Assembly (NCBI GenBank): GCA_037903475.1 | Contig: JBAJFG010000320.1 | Coordinates: forward strand, 762,001-826,000 | From: Ancylostoma caninum | Lineage: Eukaryota; Nematoda; Chromadorea; Rhabditida; Ancylostomatidae | Length of the DNA stretch: 64,000 bases | Reading direction: 5' to 3' | Shown: piece after piece, positions 49,664 to 60,887 of the stretch | Layout: the number at the start of each line of letters is the position of its first letter | Position numbering within the stretch: position 1 is the stretch's first letter | The notes under the pieces: generated by a model | Databases searched by the model: none | What the model was told of the DNA's origin: nothing | Seen by the model: only the letters and a program-made list of their open reading frames with translations | Made by a program: the position numbers and the translations under genes

Positions 49664-49748
49664 CTTATTAGGTAAAAATAAAAGCATGAAGCTACTTGGA
49701 TAAAGTTATTATCCAAGTAGCTTCATGCTTTTATTTTTACCTAATAAG
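49664..49748. repeat. Perfect palindrome: 40-bp arms, 5-bp loop
   Basis: The arms 49664-49703 and 49709-49748 are exact reverse complements with loop AGTTA. No mismatch was found. Perfect identity over 40 bp contrasts with the diverged repeats around it. Confidence 0.97.
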
Positions 49749-50955
49749 TGGGTTAAAAAAGGCCTTTCGGGCCCGTCAATAGGCTGGTCACCAAAATGAC
49801 GAGCATCTTGAATGGATTTGTCGGTAGTAATAGATTCCTTGAAATAGTAGTAAAACACCTGAGCGAAGCCGGGCATACCATCTCGTATTTACGACATAAA
49901 TCTTGTTCGGCTCCGTCACGGATACTCAGGATAATGCCTTGTTAGAGCATTTCTCAGAAATAATATGGTAGCAGAAGCGGCTGATTCAATTTAAGCAGTG
50001 CAACGAAATTCATGTGAAATGGGCATCACATTCCTCATTTATGAATTCTTTCAAACTATCCTAGCCTTTTCTTTTTTTCATAATTTCTTATTGACGAAGC
50101 GCATTGATCAGTCCGATGCTACATTCTTTAATAAAAGTGGTCTATTCACTTTCTACTACCCATGATCATTATCACGAGCACGATACATAGTTAGAATGTA
50201 ATCTCGGGCCAAAGTGCAAACATATCTCCACTTGCGATTTTGTTTTCTTAAGAAGTAACTGCATCGAAGATTTTGGTCTCGCGTAGAGCTGGGGAAGGGG
50301 CTTTGTTGTCGCTAGCAAGGTCGATATTTCGATCCCGCCTCAGGCCAATCAAGTTTTCCATCCCTCCGAAGTCGTTGAATTATTACAAGAGGGGTCTGAG
50401 AAGACGAAGCGCTGACTGGTATATCGGATGCTCCCATAATTCACAGCACTTACGCATTCAATGTCCCTTCGATGCTTACGTAGATGAAGTCAAATGCGTG
50501 GTCCATTTCACCAACATGATTGAAGTTAAGGTCAACCACTTTTACTTTACCACTAATACTACACTGAGAATTACCTACTCCTAAAATTGTGGCTTGTTGA
50601 TTGCTCGAATGCAAATCTTCAGCACAAGAAATAATAATGGGCTGCCTCTATCAACATTCTACTGTTTCATGGAAAAAAAGTTTAAAATTTGCGGACTTTA
50701 TTGTGAGTCCAGGTCAGTTTCTAATTGATACAGACAACTTATAGGGCACTATTATGTTCTTTGAAGCGAACCGAGTTTTTTTTTTGGTGGGCTCTGCTTT
50801 GTATCAGAGGTGAGAATATGTACTGCCAAACGTCCGAGCGATGCTGTTGTTATTTATTCGTCATGCTTCTGCACCATACAAGCTATCCAACATTCCACAA
50901 TTATGCGTGCAGTGTCCTGAAGAACCACAACTTCTGCGATACTTTGCTTGAAATT

Positions 50956-50965
50956 ACTTCTTCAG
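50956..50965 (+). promoter_or_regulatory. Candidate spliced-leader trans-splice acceptor at the UGT start
   Basis: ACTTCTTCAG directly abuts the start ATG at 50966. A 3' splice consensus next to the first codon, without an upstream coding exon, is typical of nematode trans-spliced messages. It supports the choice of this ATG, which also opens a good signal peptide. Confidence 0.5.
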
Positions 50966-53900
50966 ATGAGGGTTGCCATCCTCCTCGCCGCCGTCGTCGG
51001 CATAGCGCACTCGGCGAAGGTGTTACTGATGCCGAGCACTCTGTACCCTATGCACGGGTATACAATGAAGTACTTGGCAGACGAATTGGCCCGGCGGAAA
51101 CACGACGTCACTTGGCTTGAGTACGGACCGACACAGGTGGAGTCATTTCCTTGCCTTCTATTTTTATTTCAACAGCCGTTAGAAGCTTAAATGTTAGAAG
51201 TTTTGATTGGACAATTAGTCAGCGTTTGAAAACCGGCCGAAACGTCGCAATCTGTTCGGTGAATGAACGAAGAAGTTCCCGTTTAGCCGGCTATCGGAGC
51301 ACGGGACTTTTTCGTCAAAAATTTTCCAAGCTCGATGTTAATAAGTTTTCAATTTTTTATGTAATAGTTACCTATTCAACTGCTCCAATCTCCACTATCA
51401 CTTCGCCTTATCCAAGAATAAATTCTATGTCTTCACGCTCCCTGTTTTTTTTTTTTGAACGTCCATTCCATCTAGTCGGGTAAGAATTTATTTTAGAGTG
51501 TGACAGAGAACGATGCATCATTGAGGTTACCTAAGGTGAACGTACCCAAATTTATCCTTCACCCGGTACCTATGAACATCCGTAAGGGTAACCATGGGTA
51601 TAAGAATATCCATCCTTCCAATGACGCATCTGTGCCCTGCTCAAAATGGCACAGGGCGAACCTGTGTTGGAAATGAAAACGAGTGGAGAATATGCGTGTT
51701 GCTTGCTACCTTTCCAAAGACTTCCCGTTGCGTTGACCAGTTGAGTCTGTTGGAACTTACTGAGAACGTTCCCAGGGAACCAGCAGTAGCGGAAGAAGAC
51801 CAGACTCCTCATTTCTCTCATTTGTCTATGAATACGACAATAATTTTCAGAAGAAGCTTTAATATTTCCAGTTCATACGGAAATGGAAATATTGGGAAAG
51901 GTAAACATGTGTATACGAATATTAGAATGCACTTAATGAACAAAAACAAAATTGGAATGGAACAAAGATAAGTGTTCTTCCACATCCTACTCATTGTATA
52001 TTAATGTATAGATTGTATAAATGAACGTGTAGATCTCCTTTTCAGTCGAAAATAGCCTTGATGAAGGGAGTGAAGCGAATATACTGGCCGGTACAGTTTG
52101 ACGATCAGACGCTGAGCGACATTTTTGTCCATCGAAACCACTCTTCTCACAGTGAGGTACGTCTTGTGCGTTTATAACACTAAGCCGTCCAATCGTTTGA
52201 ACGTAAAATACATATGTAGCTGAGTGATACGCTGTGTTTATACGCCATCGCGGCGTAAACGGTCGCGCAGTGGCAGCTGGCGGCTATCCCGGCGACTTCG
52301 CGGATCCCCATCGGGCCCTATTTGTACTATTCTCCCTTGAAAAAGTGCAAGGAGTGGCATTGGCACCAAGCCTGCTAGTATAGTAGTTCGACGATTTTGT
52401 CAACGTTGTAGGTTGGAGGTTGTAGATGTTCCTTTCTTCGTACAGCTGTTTCGTTCTATAACCTCTGCAATCCGTTTTCTCGCGCATAACAACGCTGCCG
52501 CAGTGGCGCCATGCCCTAGCGATAAAGTGTAAACACAGCCATAATCTCGAAACTTAGTGTTATTTTTAATATCTCGATAGTGATGGTTTTACTAAAAGTC
52601 AATATGAAATCAGCGATCTCATTTGAAAATTTTCTGGGTACGTAGCAAATTTTCTCTATAGATCTGGAATCCAGACTTCGAACTTCCGAATGAACAGACG
52701 ACGGCTTGGTTGGCTTCGGTAAGACTGTGTGACAGGTTACTGGCCAAAAACAAGGGCAAATTTGATGACCTCGTTAGAGAGAGGTGCAGTTTTTCCTGTG
52801 GATACTTTGTGAAGAGTAAATCCATGAGGCTAATGTTTCAGGTTCGACACAATTGTTGTCGACGACCTCTACAATCCATGCGGCCTGCTCCAAGTCGCTT
52901 TGAAGGGTATATATTCTTGAATAATCGTGCATCAGTCATGCAAATTAAGCGCTGATAGCATACGTAGCACTGCCCAGCGATTGCACATTTTCTTCCTTGC
53001 GTGGTTAATCAAAAATTTATGGTTTAGGATCCGTCTATATATACTGGAGTATGACCTCTTTGAGGACCGAGTCCGCATGGGCCAACCAAAGTCCCTCTCC
53101 TCCAAGTTATTTGCCTGTTCCTGGCACGAAGTACGTACATCAGGCGTTAATTGGCTCAATGTGTGAAGTTCGTTTAATCAACTTTTTTTAGGCTCACCGA
53201 TGATCTCACTTTTATGGAACGCACATTTAACTTGATCTCATACTTCCGTGCTCTATACATTCACCATCACGTGGTCCTACCTCGCATCGATGCAGTTTTC
53301 CAGGTAAAATCTTGGGATCGTTCCACGGCCGAGGTTCACTGGTCACACATCAGCAACCAGATGGTTGGCGATTATTGGCCTTTAGCATCAACTGATTTGA
53401 GAGGAAGAAGGACTCAGAAAAGACATAATATGTGGGGCGTTAAGTTGAAGAATTCCTTCTTCAACTTGTATCATTGCGCGGATCCAGCGGGTCCATCTAG
53501 GGGGTCTACCCAGCGTGCGCACTAGAGTGCTCGACCTCGATGCATCACTGAAATTACCCATGGTGAACAACTAATAAAATTTATCCTTCACCTGGCATCC
53601 ATCGACATGTTTGCCCATGTGTAGCGTTGCCTTTACCCAGCTGCTAAAACTGGGTATGAGCTTACCCATTCTTCATTGTGGCCATGCATCCTGGCTCAGA
53701 CAAATCGAGCGAACACCTGGGTAAAATCTGACAATGGAGAAATGCAAAGGAAATCAGCAAGCTATTGCTGGTACCATTACTGTTCACATATCAATTTCAG
53801 AAACACTACCCTGGAGTAGCGACAGCATTCGACATCGAGCGCAATGCGTCCATCAACTTTGTCAACAATCCGCCGATATTCGATTTTGCGCGACCATACA

Positions 53901-56900
53901 TGCCGAGGGTGAATTTCGTAGGAGGACTGCACTGTCGGAATGCCACCGCTCTTGGAGGGGTGAGCACCAGTTTGGCCTTGCATGTCTCCTTACTGACACA
54001 ATCAACACAATCCAGGCCTTGAACGACTTCGTCAAAGGAGCTTCTGACGATGACGGGTTCGTACTAATCACCAGTGGCTTCACTGCCCACTGAAGAAAAA
54101 GCCTCAGCAATGGACCAAGGTGAACTCTTTAGCTAGTCAATCCAAATGAATATATTGCACTGCGAGAACGATTTTCTTTGTTGAGGATGCGTATTTGGGT
54201 GCATTCCGTGCACTACCGAAGGTGCGATTTGTGTGGCAGTATGATGGAGAGCCAATTAAACATTTACCGCCTAACGTCTTCACGCAGTCATGGCTACCGC
54301 AACAGGATCTTTTGGGTACGTCATGATTCACGCAGTTCTTGTATGTGTAGATATGCAGATACAATAGGTCCTTTTTGAGTTAAGGTGTCCCTACAGCTCT
54401 CAGAACATAGTCCTGAAGTAGCCTCGAGCTGGTCCATAGGTGCGAACCTGCTGCGAAGCGCAGGGTCCGCTCGCTAGAAACCCAGGGTGAAAGCCTCAAT
54501 GGTGAAGAGCCCAGGGCTTAGTTAACATCAAGCCGGTGCATCATGCGGTGAGGTAGGGTCCTCACACCTCCCCAGGATAGGGGACAACCACTGATCCGCA
54601 ACAACTGGGTGAACTCAAAAATGCTTTCAAAAAATGCCGAAATACAGAATATAGCCCAGGGAACAAGCTTTGTTTGAAAGCGGGTAGCAATTTTGCTTCA
54701 GAGTAGTTTCTGCTCCCGGAGATCTTTTTTAGATACTTGAATTAAAAAGTCCTTCCAAGATTATAGCATGTATCGCTTTGATTGTCTAGTTTGCAATCCC
54801 AGGAGTTCGTGATTGTTCTGATCTGTTTATGGCAATAGCTTCCAGGTCATCCGAAATGTCGAACACACATCTCACATGGTGGAATCAACAGTGTCATCGA
54901 GTCAGTCTGGCATGGCGTCCCGACGATCGGTATCCCGCTCACTGTAGCAGGTCCGTTCACCCCTTCAGCAGTTATATTCAGATTTAGTCAAGTGTTTCAG
55001 GTCACGACAACCTGTTACGAATCTCGGCACGAGGAGCTGGTCTGCTTATAACCAAAAGTGAACTTACTCAAGACAAACTAGTATGGGCACTCAAAGAAAT
55101 ACGCAAGAACACGTGAGTTTCTTATCTCTTCAGAAAAAAAATTGGCTGCAGCAGGACCGGCTGGCCTTTTCCCTGACCTCTATTGCGATAAGGCTTCTTG
55201 CAGGTACAAAGAGGAGATGCTGGTATTCCAAGACATGCTGCGTGACGTGCCATATTCTGAACTTACTCATGCAGCGTTCTGGGTAGAGTTCATTGAGAGG
55301 CATCAGGAGGTTCGAGTTTTACTTGCCTACAATTGTTTGGTGGTATATATGTACATATTGATTAATATAACTTCAAGACAGTGGTGTGTGCTTGAGCAAC
55401 CAGTCTTAGGCTGGCATGCAAAGGCAGCGTTTCACCTCAGAATCGTTTTCTAGATTTTTCTGCGGACATAGAAGAGGGATGGTGTAACTCCCTGCAAAAT
55501 CAAAAATCTGTGTTTGCCTGCCTTCTTTTCATAGAAAATTCGGAAAGTCCATTGGAGCGTCCGTCACAAGGAAGTGACAGATGTGAACAATCGATATCAA
55601 CAGCCCGCAGCCCTGTGGCAGATGTGTCAGTTGGCGTGCTGAATTCTCCACAGAAGCGGGTTCTCCGAGAGAATGCCTTTAAGGCTGTATGTAGGATTCT
55701 GCGTGGTCCTTTCCAGTGACGTCGATTTTGACCTTTATTGAGTTTAGAAATAGTGCCACTAGTGTCGTTGCAAGCCACCAACGAAAAAAATCTCTACGTA
55801 TCTAAGCAAGGAAGTGCACGAAATTAAGCTGCCAACCCAGGGCGAGACCCATATGGTTGAAAGGCTTGTCCGACGTGGTGTTACAGGCTATACCTGAAAT
55901 CTGCTAAATGGTTTACAGAAGCTCAGAATCCCATTCGAACCACGGCGATGAGGAAAGGATGCTTCGGAATTGTGGCAGGAAGATGGCGGAGTCATGCAAA
56001 ATGATGTTGAAATTCGTGATCAGCGTCTGAGATTACCCTTCTGTGCAAAAATTGGGAGGATTCTGCGAGATACTTTAAGTACCCTATGTTCACTGCTCCG
56101 TTGTAACTGTGCACCCCACTCATGCACTGCCATGGCTTGCAAAAAATGGGCGTAGCTCTCGATAGAGACAAGGTTCGGGGGAACAGATTTGAAATCATCG
56201 TCGCGAGATACTAAAGAAGATGCTACGGAAGATGCGGAAGGTACGTCATACTGTCATTGCAGGTGGAAATGTGAGCTTCTGTAGATCATTTAGCAAAATT
56301 CAAAAACAGCCCGTGGCACTAGGGCACGCTCTCTGACAATATCATGGATTAGAAGCTTGAATTCGTGTACTTCCCTTGTAAGTCGATGCTGTCTAAATGA
56401 TTTCTACAGTCTTTTTCCAAAATCCTTGCCTCACACCGAATTGCGCATCAGCTCATCCACGCCACACCACTTATGATAATGCATAGGTGATGTGGCGTGG
56501 AGTGGATGAGCTGACGGATAGTGGTGCGTGAGGCAAAGATTTCTGAGGAAGACTGTACTATGCCATATGCCACGTAGAGTAGAGTGGGTTTCAGAGCGCA
56601 ACGCTGAGCAAGCTCACACAGCAGATTACGCGAGTGTGGAGGCTTTCAGGGAATTCACCTCGCGCGAGTCCTCCGAGGTATTTAGCGAGCTCGCTGTGCG
56701 AGTCGCGAAGTAGAATGGTCCAGTGTATTCCCTGCCACACGGCAAATCCAACGTGACTTCCAAAGCAAGAAGTGTCCTGCGCGCGAGTTACCTCTCGTGC
56801 CATGTGGCGTCGTGCATGGTAAAATGTATGGAAGTCGCTTAAAGCGGCTGCTTGTGGGCAGCAGTCGCGTTTTTTCGCCTACGATTTCACTGATATCACA

Positions 56901-57908
56901 GGGATGCTATAACCGAGACAAACTTTCGGAACTTCCGTGGAGCTTGTTCGGAACTTCCGCGGGCGACCCGACGGACGAAAATCGGCAAGCTCCGCGGAAG
57001 TTCCGAAAGTTTGTCTGGGAAAAATCCGTCCCAGAAAAAATAGCCGGTAGCGCCCTGCGTACATTGCGTATTTTCGGCGATAATTCTGCGCTGTTTTGCT
57101 TTTTCAGAGCGCGACACTAATTTCATTACGTTTTATGATGTTCCTTCAAGACATCCGCTGACTTCCTAGTGCAAGTCGAATTCCAAAACCGATAAATATG
57201 TTATGAATTCTACGAATACTTCAACATGTCTAGTGAGCTCCTATAAAGGCCACGTAGCGTCCTTGTTGTTTGCAGGACTCAAGGAGATTTTCTTTTTTTT
57301 TTGGAATTTCGCCATCTTCCTAGGTTCCTAGGGATGCAGCCCTCACATTCAACGATGACATGCTACAAAAAACTAACAGCATAAGTATTTTAAAGCAGTA
57401 TGAATAGAACTGAGAAACAAACCCAGAATGTGAGATGAACACACATGAAATACAAATTTTCGTGCTGGTTGCGTCGCAGAGACACATCCCTTCTCATCCC
57501 CACCCCTTTTAATCGTACCGATCAATGGATGAAATTTGTGGTGAGATCCAAACGCAAGGTTGCTTGCTAAATTTGAGAACCTCGTTAGTCTGCGTCTGCT
57601 CTGATATTGATGCTCTTCCACAGAAAATCCTATTAACATGCGAATTTTTGCACATGTTTTTGACGTTCATGTTTACATTCCTGCACTTTCAGGTGCCGCA
57701 TGCTCGTTCTGGTGCTGATAAACTGAACGTCTTCCAATACTTCCTCGTCGACGTCATTCTCTTTATGACATCTGTCCTTTTACTTATTTTTGCAACTATA
57801 TTTTATGTTACAAGAACTTTGTTCAGGATACTTAGGTACATTATCAGGTATCCGTTTAGTAAGACACAAGATTTGTCAGCGAAACAGACGAACAAGAAAA
57901 AGAACTGA
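50966..57908 (+). CDS. UDP-glycosyltransferase (UGT), thirteen exons, one frame break in exon 8
   Basis: Exons: 50966-51136, 52046-52156, 52662-52783, 52842-52906, 53028-53130, 53192-53303, 53801-53959, 54016-54119, 54186-54315, 54846-54950, 55001-55112, 55204-55309 and 57693-57908. It transfers a sugar from a UDP-sugar to small lipophilic acceptors in the ER lumen. Signal peptide 1-16; catalytic His likely H30 ([14 protein letters not shown]). The C-terminal half shows [28 protein letters not shown] and the [14 protein letters not shown] signature (H370). A membrane segment lies at about 484-506, followed by a Lys-rich tail. Length, about 538 residues, is normal. All phases match except exon 8: an in-frame TGA at 54091 and a 104-base length show one base missing, since adding one base restores HWKK..WTK and the phase to exon 9. 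This is either an assembly indel or a recent lesion. Confidence 0.85.
51513..51600 (+). repeat. Dispersed intronic repeat, copy 1 (UGT intron 1)
   Basis: GATGCATCATTGAGGTTACC through TTTATCCTTCACCCGGTACC resembles 53539-53612 in UGT intron 6, in the same orientation, at roughly 75-80% by eye. Confidence 0.6.
53539..53612 (+). repeat. Dispersed intronic repeat, copy 2 (UGT intron 6)
   Basis: GATGCATCACTGAAATTACC through TTTATCCTTCACCTGGCATC is the partner of the copy in intron 1. Confidence 0.6.
56406..56556. repeat. Imperfect inverted repeat, about 68-bp arms, in UGT intron 12
   Basis: The left arm 56406-56470 and right arm 56487-56556 are inverted, with shared CTTGCCTCAC, CAGCTCATCCAC and CACGCCACA blocks around a 16-bp spacer. 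It resembles a MITE or hairpin-forming element. Confidence 0.8.
56917..57015. repeat. Inverted repeat, 30-bp arms, in UGT intron 12
   Basis: Arms 56917-56946 and 56986-57015 are inverted with one mismatch (GACAAACTTTCGGAACTTCC core). A third partial copy, TTCGGAACTTCCGCGGG, lies just inside the left arm at 56947. Confidence 0.85.
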
Positions 57909-57993
57909 TTACTGGATTACTGCAAACCTATGTAGAGTTCTTCATTTGATTGTACAGTAGATGTTGTTAATGTGTGAACGAGGCAATAGCCTC

Positions 57994-57999
57994 AATAAA
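57994..57999 (+). promoter_or_regulatory. Candidate poly(A) signal AATAAA of the UGT gene
   Basis: The hexamer lies 86 bases after the stop codon ending at 57908. Confidence 0.6.
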
Positions 58000-60887
58000 A
58001 CTTGCTTTGCTAACGGATGTAACGTATTTTTTATAATAAATTTTCCAAATATTTTCCTCATAATAACTCGCGTATTTGTGCACGCCAACAGTTTTCAGCC
58101 ACTCTGTTTTTCTCTGTTTTCCATATTTCCCGGAGATAATGTTCCTAGTAGAAAGAAGCCAGGTTGTTTCAGGAGTTGACCGCCAGCAAGTGATTTTTGC
58201 ATTTCGTTCAGAGCTCAAGCAACTACCAGTGCAGCTCCAACAATGCTTTTAGTAGAAAAGAGAGTTAACTTTGACGAACACAGACATGGAAGAGAAATTA
58301 CCAGAGAAGGCAAACAACGGAAAGGAACCCTTTAACCGCGGAACTCGAAAGAATGCACTCACATTCAAACATTTGCGATGTGGTGAATGATTTCGCTGAC
58401 TCTCGTCCACTGCTCGCTCTTCGACTCGGAGCTTTTTGCTATTATAATTCTTATACGCCTCCCTCTTTTTCCACTGGAACGCTTGCATGTGTGCAATCAC
58501 TAAGTATGCAGATGTTGTCGGTTTCGCACACCGTGGTTATAAGAGGAAGCATCAATCTAGGATGCAAAATGAAAGTCTTTGTATGTCCTGTGCTTTCGGG
58601 AAATCAACTAGACCGTCACTGTAACTTCTTTGCCGCCCCGGGCTGTTCGCTCTTTCATTAGTAACTCAAAAGGAACACAAGAGGCTTAGTATGAACATTA
58701 ACTCGTTAAAATAACCAGATAGGTACACTAGCTCACCTAAAGTCCAAGCTAGTGTATACACGAAGCAAGGACGAGGCAGAGGTAGTGAACAGTGAAGAAG
58801 TACCCACATTTATTATTTATTCATTTATTTATTGCACACACTTGGTGTAAGTGGAGAACCGATGGCGTGATACAGCTATCCTTAATCTCTTAGTAATGCT
58901 AGATCTTACCCTAAAGCGCAACAAAACCGGCCTACTAATTCTTCCCGTATTCAGACCTGAACCGGGTCTTGTACGTAAGATTTTCAGAAATGACAGTACG
59001 TTTATAAATATTAGGTTGTCCATAAGTAATGGCCGTTTTGGAAGTGCGCATTCCAAGGTGCGCAACTCAGACAAACTTGAGCTTTTCCTTTGGAATGAAA
59101 AGTATTATGATCAGCATTTCCTGTAGATTTTTGCGGTCCAGTGAAACTTATGTGAGGAGAAAAGCTTAAATCACAGGAGTCAACGAAGTGCGAAAGGTCA
59201 ATTTTCAGTACACGTTGATTCACATGAGTTTTCTAGAGGAAAAGTGCATTTACTGCAAGTTCAATGGGATCTTCTATTAGGCAAGGGTGCGGCCAACACA
59301 ATATTACGAGGAGAGATCCAACGCCTCATTCAATGAAATTTTCTTTGGTTGGATGTGAATCTGTGTGAGTTTGCCCGCCCCGCCAGTGTACATGCATTCT
59401 TCGGCTCACCAAAACTCAGGCATTTTTAACCGAATCTGGGAACCGAGCTCTAATTAGTAGCAGGCGAGGCATTTAGTAAATTCTACTCGTGTCCTGGTCT
59501 AGCTACTCTCGAAAACCTTGATCAGTATTTCATCTATTAGAAAACCGGCTTTTTCTGAGATGTCGAGGTTTGTTGAATTTATCCAAATCTCCCTCAGCGA
59601 TACAAACACGACAGTTATATGTAAATTACTTAGGATCAGTTTAGTCTTCGTTTCGTGCACTATCCTTATACGAAAACTATCACTGTAATAAGTTTCTTCC
59701 TGCACTCATCAGTAAGGTAGAAGAAACTTCTTGAATGTGTAAATTTTTAAATTTGTCAAGTCTAAGGATTGCGCACGTCCTTAACTTGATTCTTTCCACC
59801 TGTTACAAAACATCTGACTATATATATTTTATCATTATAACATCAATAAAGTTATATATATTGCATAGAAAGGGGTGGGGCTTCGTGAGAAGCACGGGGG
59901 AGGGGAGAGGCCGCCGGTCACCGGACCATCTCCCATTTTTGTGTGGCTACTGGCTCCGCCCACGTCAACTCGTGGGCTCGACATGTCCGTCCGTTGACAA
60001 AGCTCGTCCTCGAGCTTTCTGCTTTGTCGCCATTCTACTCGTCTGATGGTTTTGGCTCGTTCGCATGAATCTAGTTGAAATCCATTCCCATGAATCTCAA
60101 ATGCGGCTTGGGGAACAAAGGTTACTGCCCTTGCCTGCATCTGGTGGAAGTACAAGCTCGTCCTCGAGCTGAGAGGAACGGAGCAATGATGACAGAGAAA
60201 AAAGAATGGAAGATGTCATGACGGAGTGAATGGGCATCCGAACGGACGATTGGAGCAAAAATTTGCCATTTTGTGGTACGATATATGGCATGAGATGAAA
60301 GGGGACGTCGACGGGAGTATTTTACATTGTTGTTGACATCTGGTGAAATAACTATGAGGGAGGAGCAAAAAAAAATACAACAATGAAAAAAAATCATGTG
60401 AAAAAAAACATTGCAGCGGTGGAAAAATGTAGAACATGATTCCCTAGCAAATTTATATGTACAAAGAAGTTAGGTATGTTCAAGAAAAATGTGGGACTAA
60501 TTTTTTTTCGATAAGAGAGACAAATTCTGAGATTTTGTTTTTCTTATCAACGAGTACAGTACTTCAAATTCAGTGAAAAAATTCTTGGCGAATTCTTTAC
60601 AGCGAGGTATTTGCAAGTGACTGACTCAAGAGGGACACTTCCCTAACGTCAGTTACAGGGGCGTAATTTTGTGATAGTGAGAAAAGATTATAGGCAGCTT
60701 ATGGGTAGTTTTTTTTTCTCTGAACCGCCAATTCAAAGAAATTTCGTTTAACAAAGGTCGCAGCGTTGCGGGCATAGTTAGAAATATTGTCTTACCGATG
60801 AAGCAGCAGTATCTATTGTTTGGAAAAAATATGAGATTTTTTTTAAAAATAAATACTACTACTTCTTCCTCCTCGAAAAGGTAGAGG
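58000..60887. other. Intergenic stretch between UGT and the pol element
   Basis: It holds no supportable gene. It contains a mariner-like terminus at 59012 and a GC-richer stretch at 59870-60180, in which AAGCTCGTCCTCGAGCT occurs twice (about 59999 and 60149). The 3' LTR of the pol element should lie here, but I could not identify its ends. Confidence 0.35.
59012..59350 (+). mobile_element. Candidate truncated mariner relic
   Basis: TTAGGTTGTCCATAAGTAAT preceded by TA closely resembles mariner terminal inverted repeats. Downstream, a reading near 59250-59310 (HLLQVQWDLLLGKGAAN) weakly resembles the mariner N-terminal EFxxGxxAAE region. No matching right end was found. Confidence 0.4.

Larger units (their letters stand above)
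49198..49885 (+). mobile_element. Candidate non-autonomous Helitron-like element
   Basis: The left edge, TCTCTATATACAAAAGCGAA after an A, then AGTTTGTTTGTGTGTTTG, resembles the 5' ends of Helitron-like elements (TC followed by TATATA and AAAGCGAAAGTTTG). Near the right, GAGCGAAGCCGGGCA (about 49861-49875) resembles their common 3' sequence, and a GGCC/GGCC hairpin lies at about 49763. The interior has about three degenerate 114-bp units (49310-49650) and a perfect palindrome. No helicase is encoded. Exact ends are not fixed. Confidence 0.4.

Noticed and set aside
55134..55203. Extra coding stretch before UGT exon 12 using the acceptor at 55133
   Set aside because: The phase does not match the preceding exon, and the sequence is absent from the usual UGT alignment. 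The acceptor at 55203 fits both.
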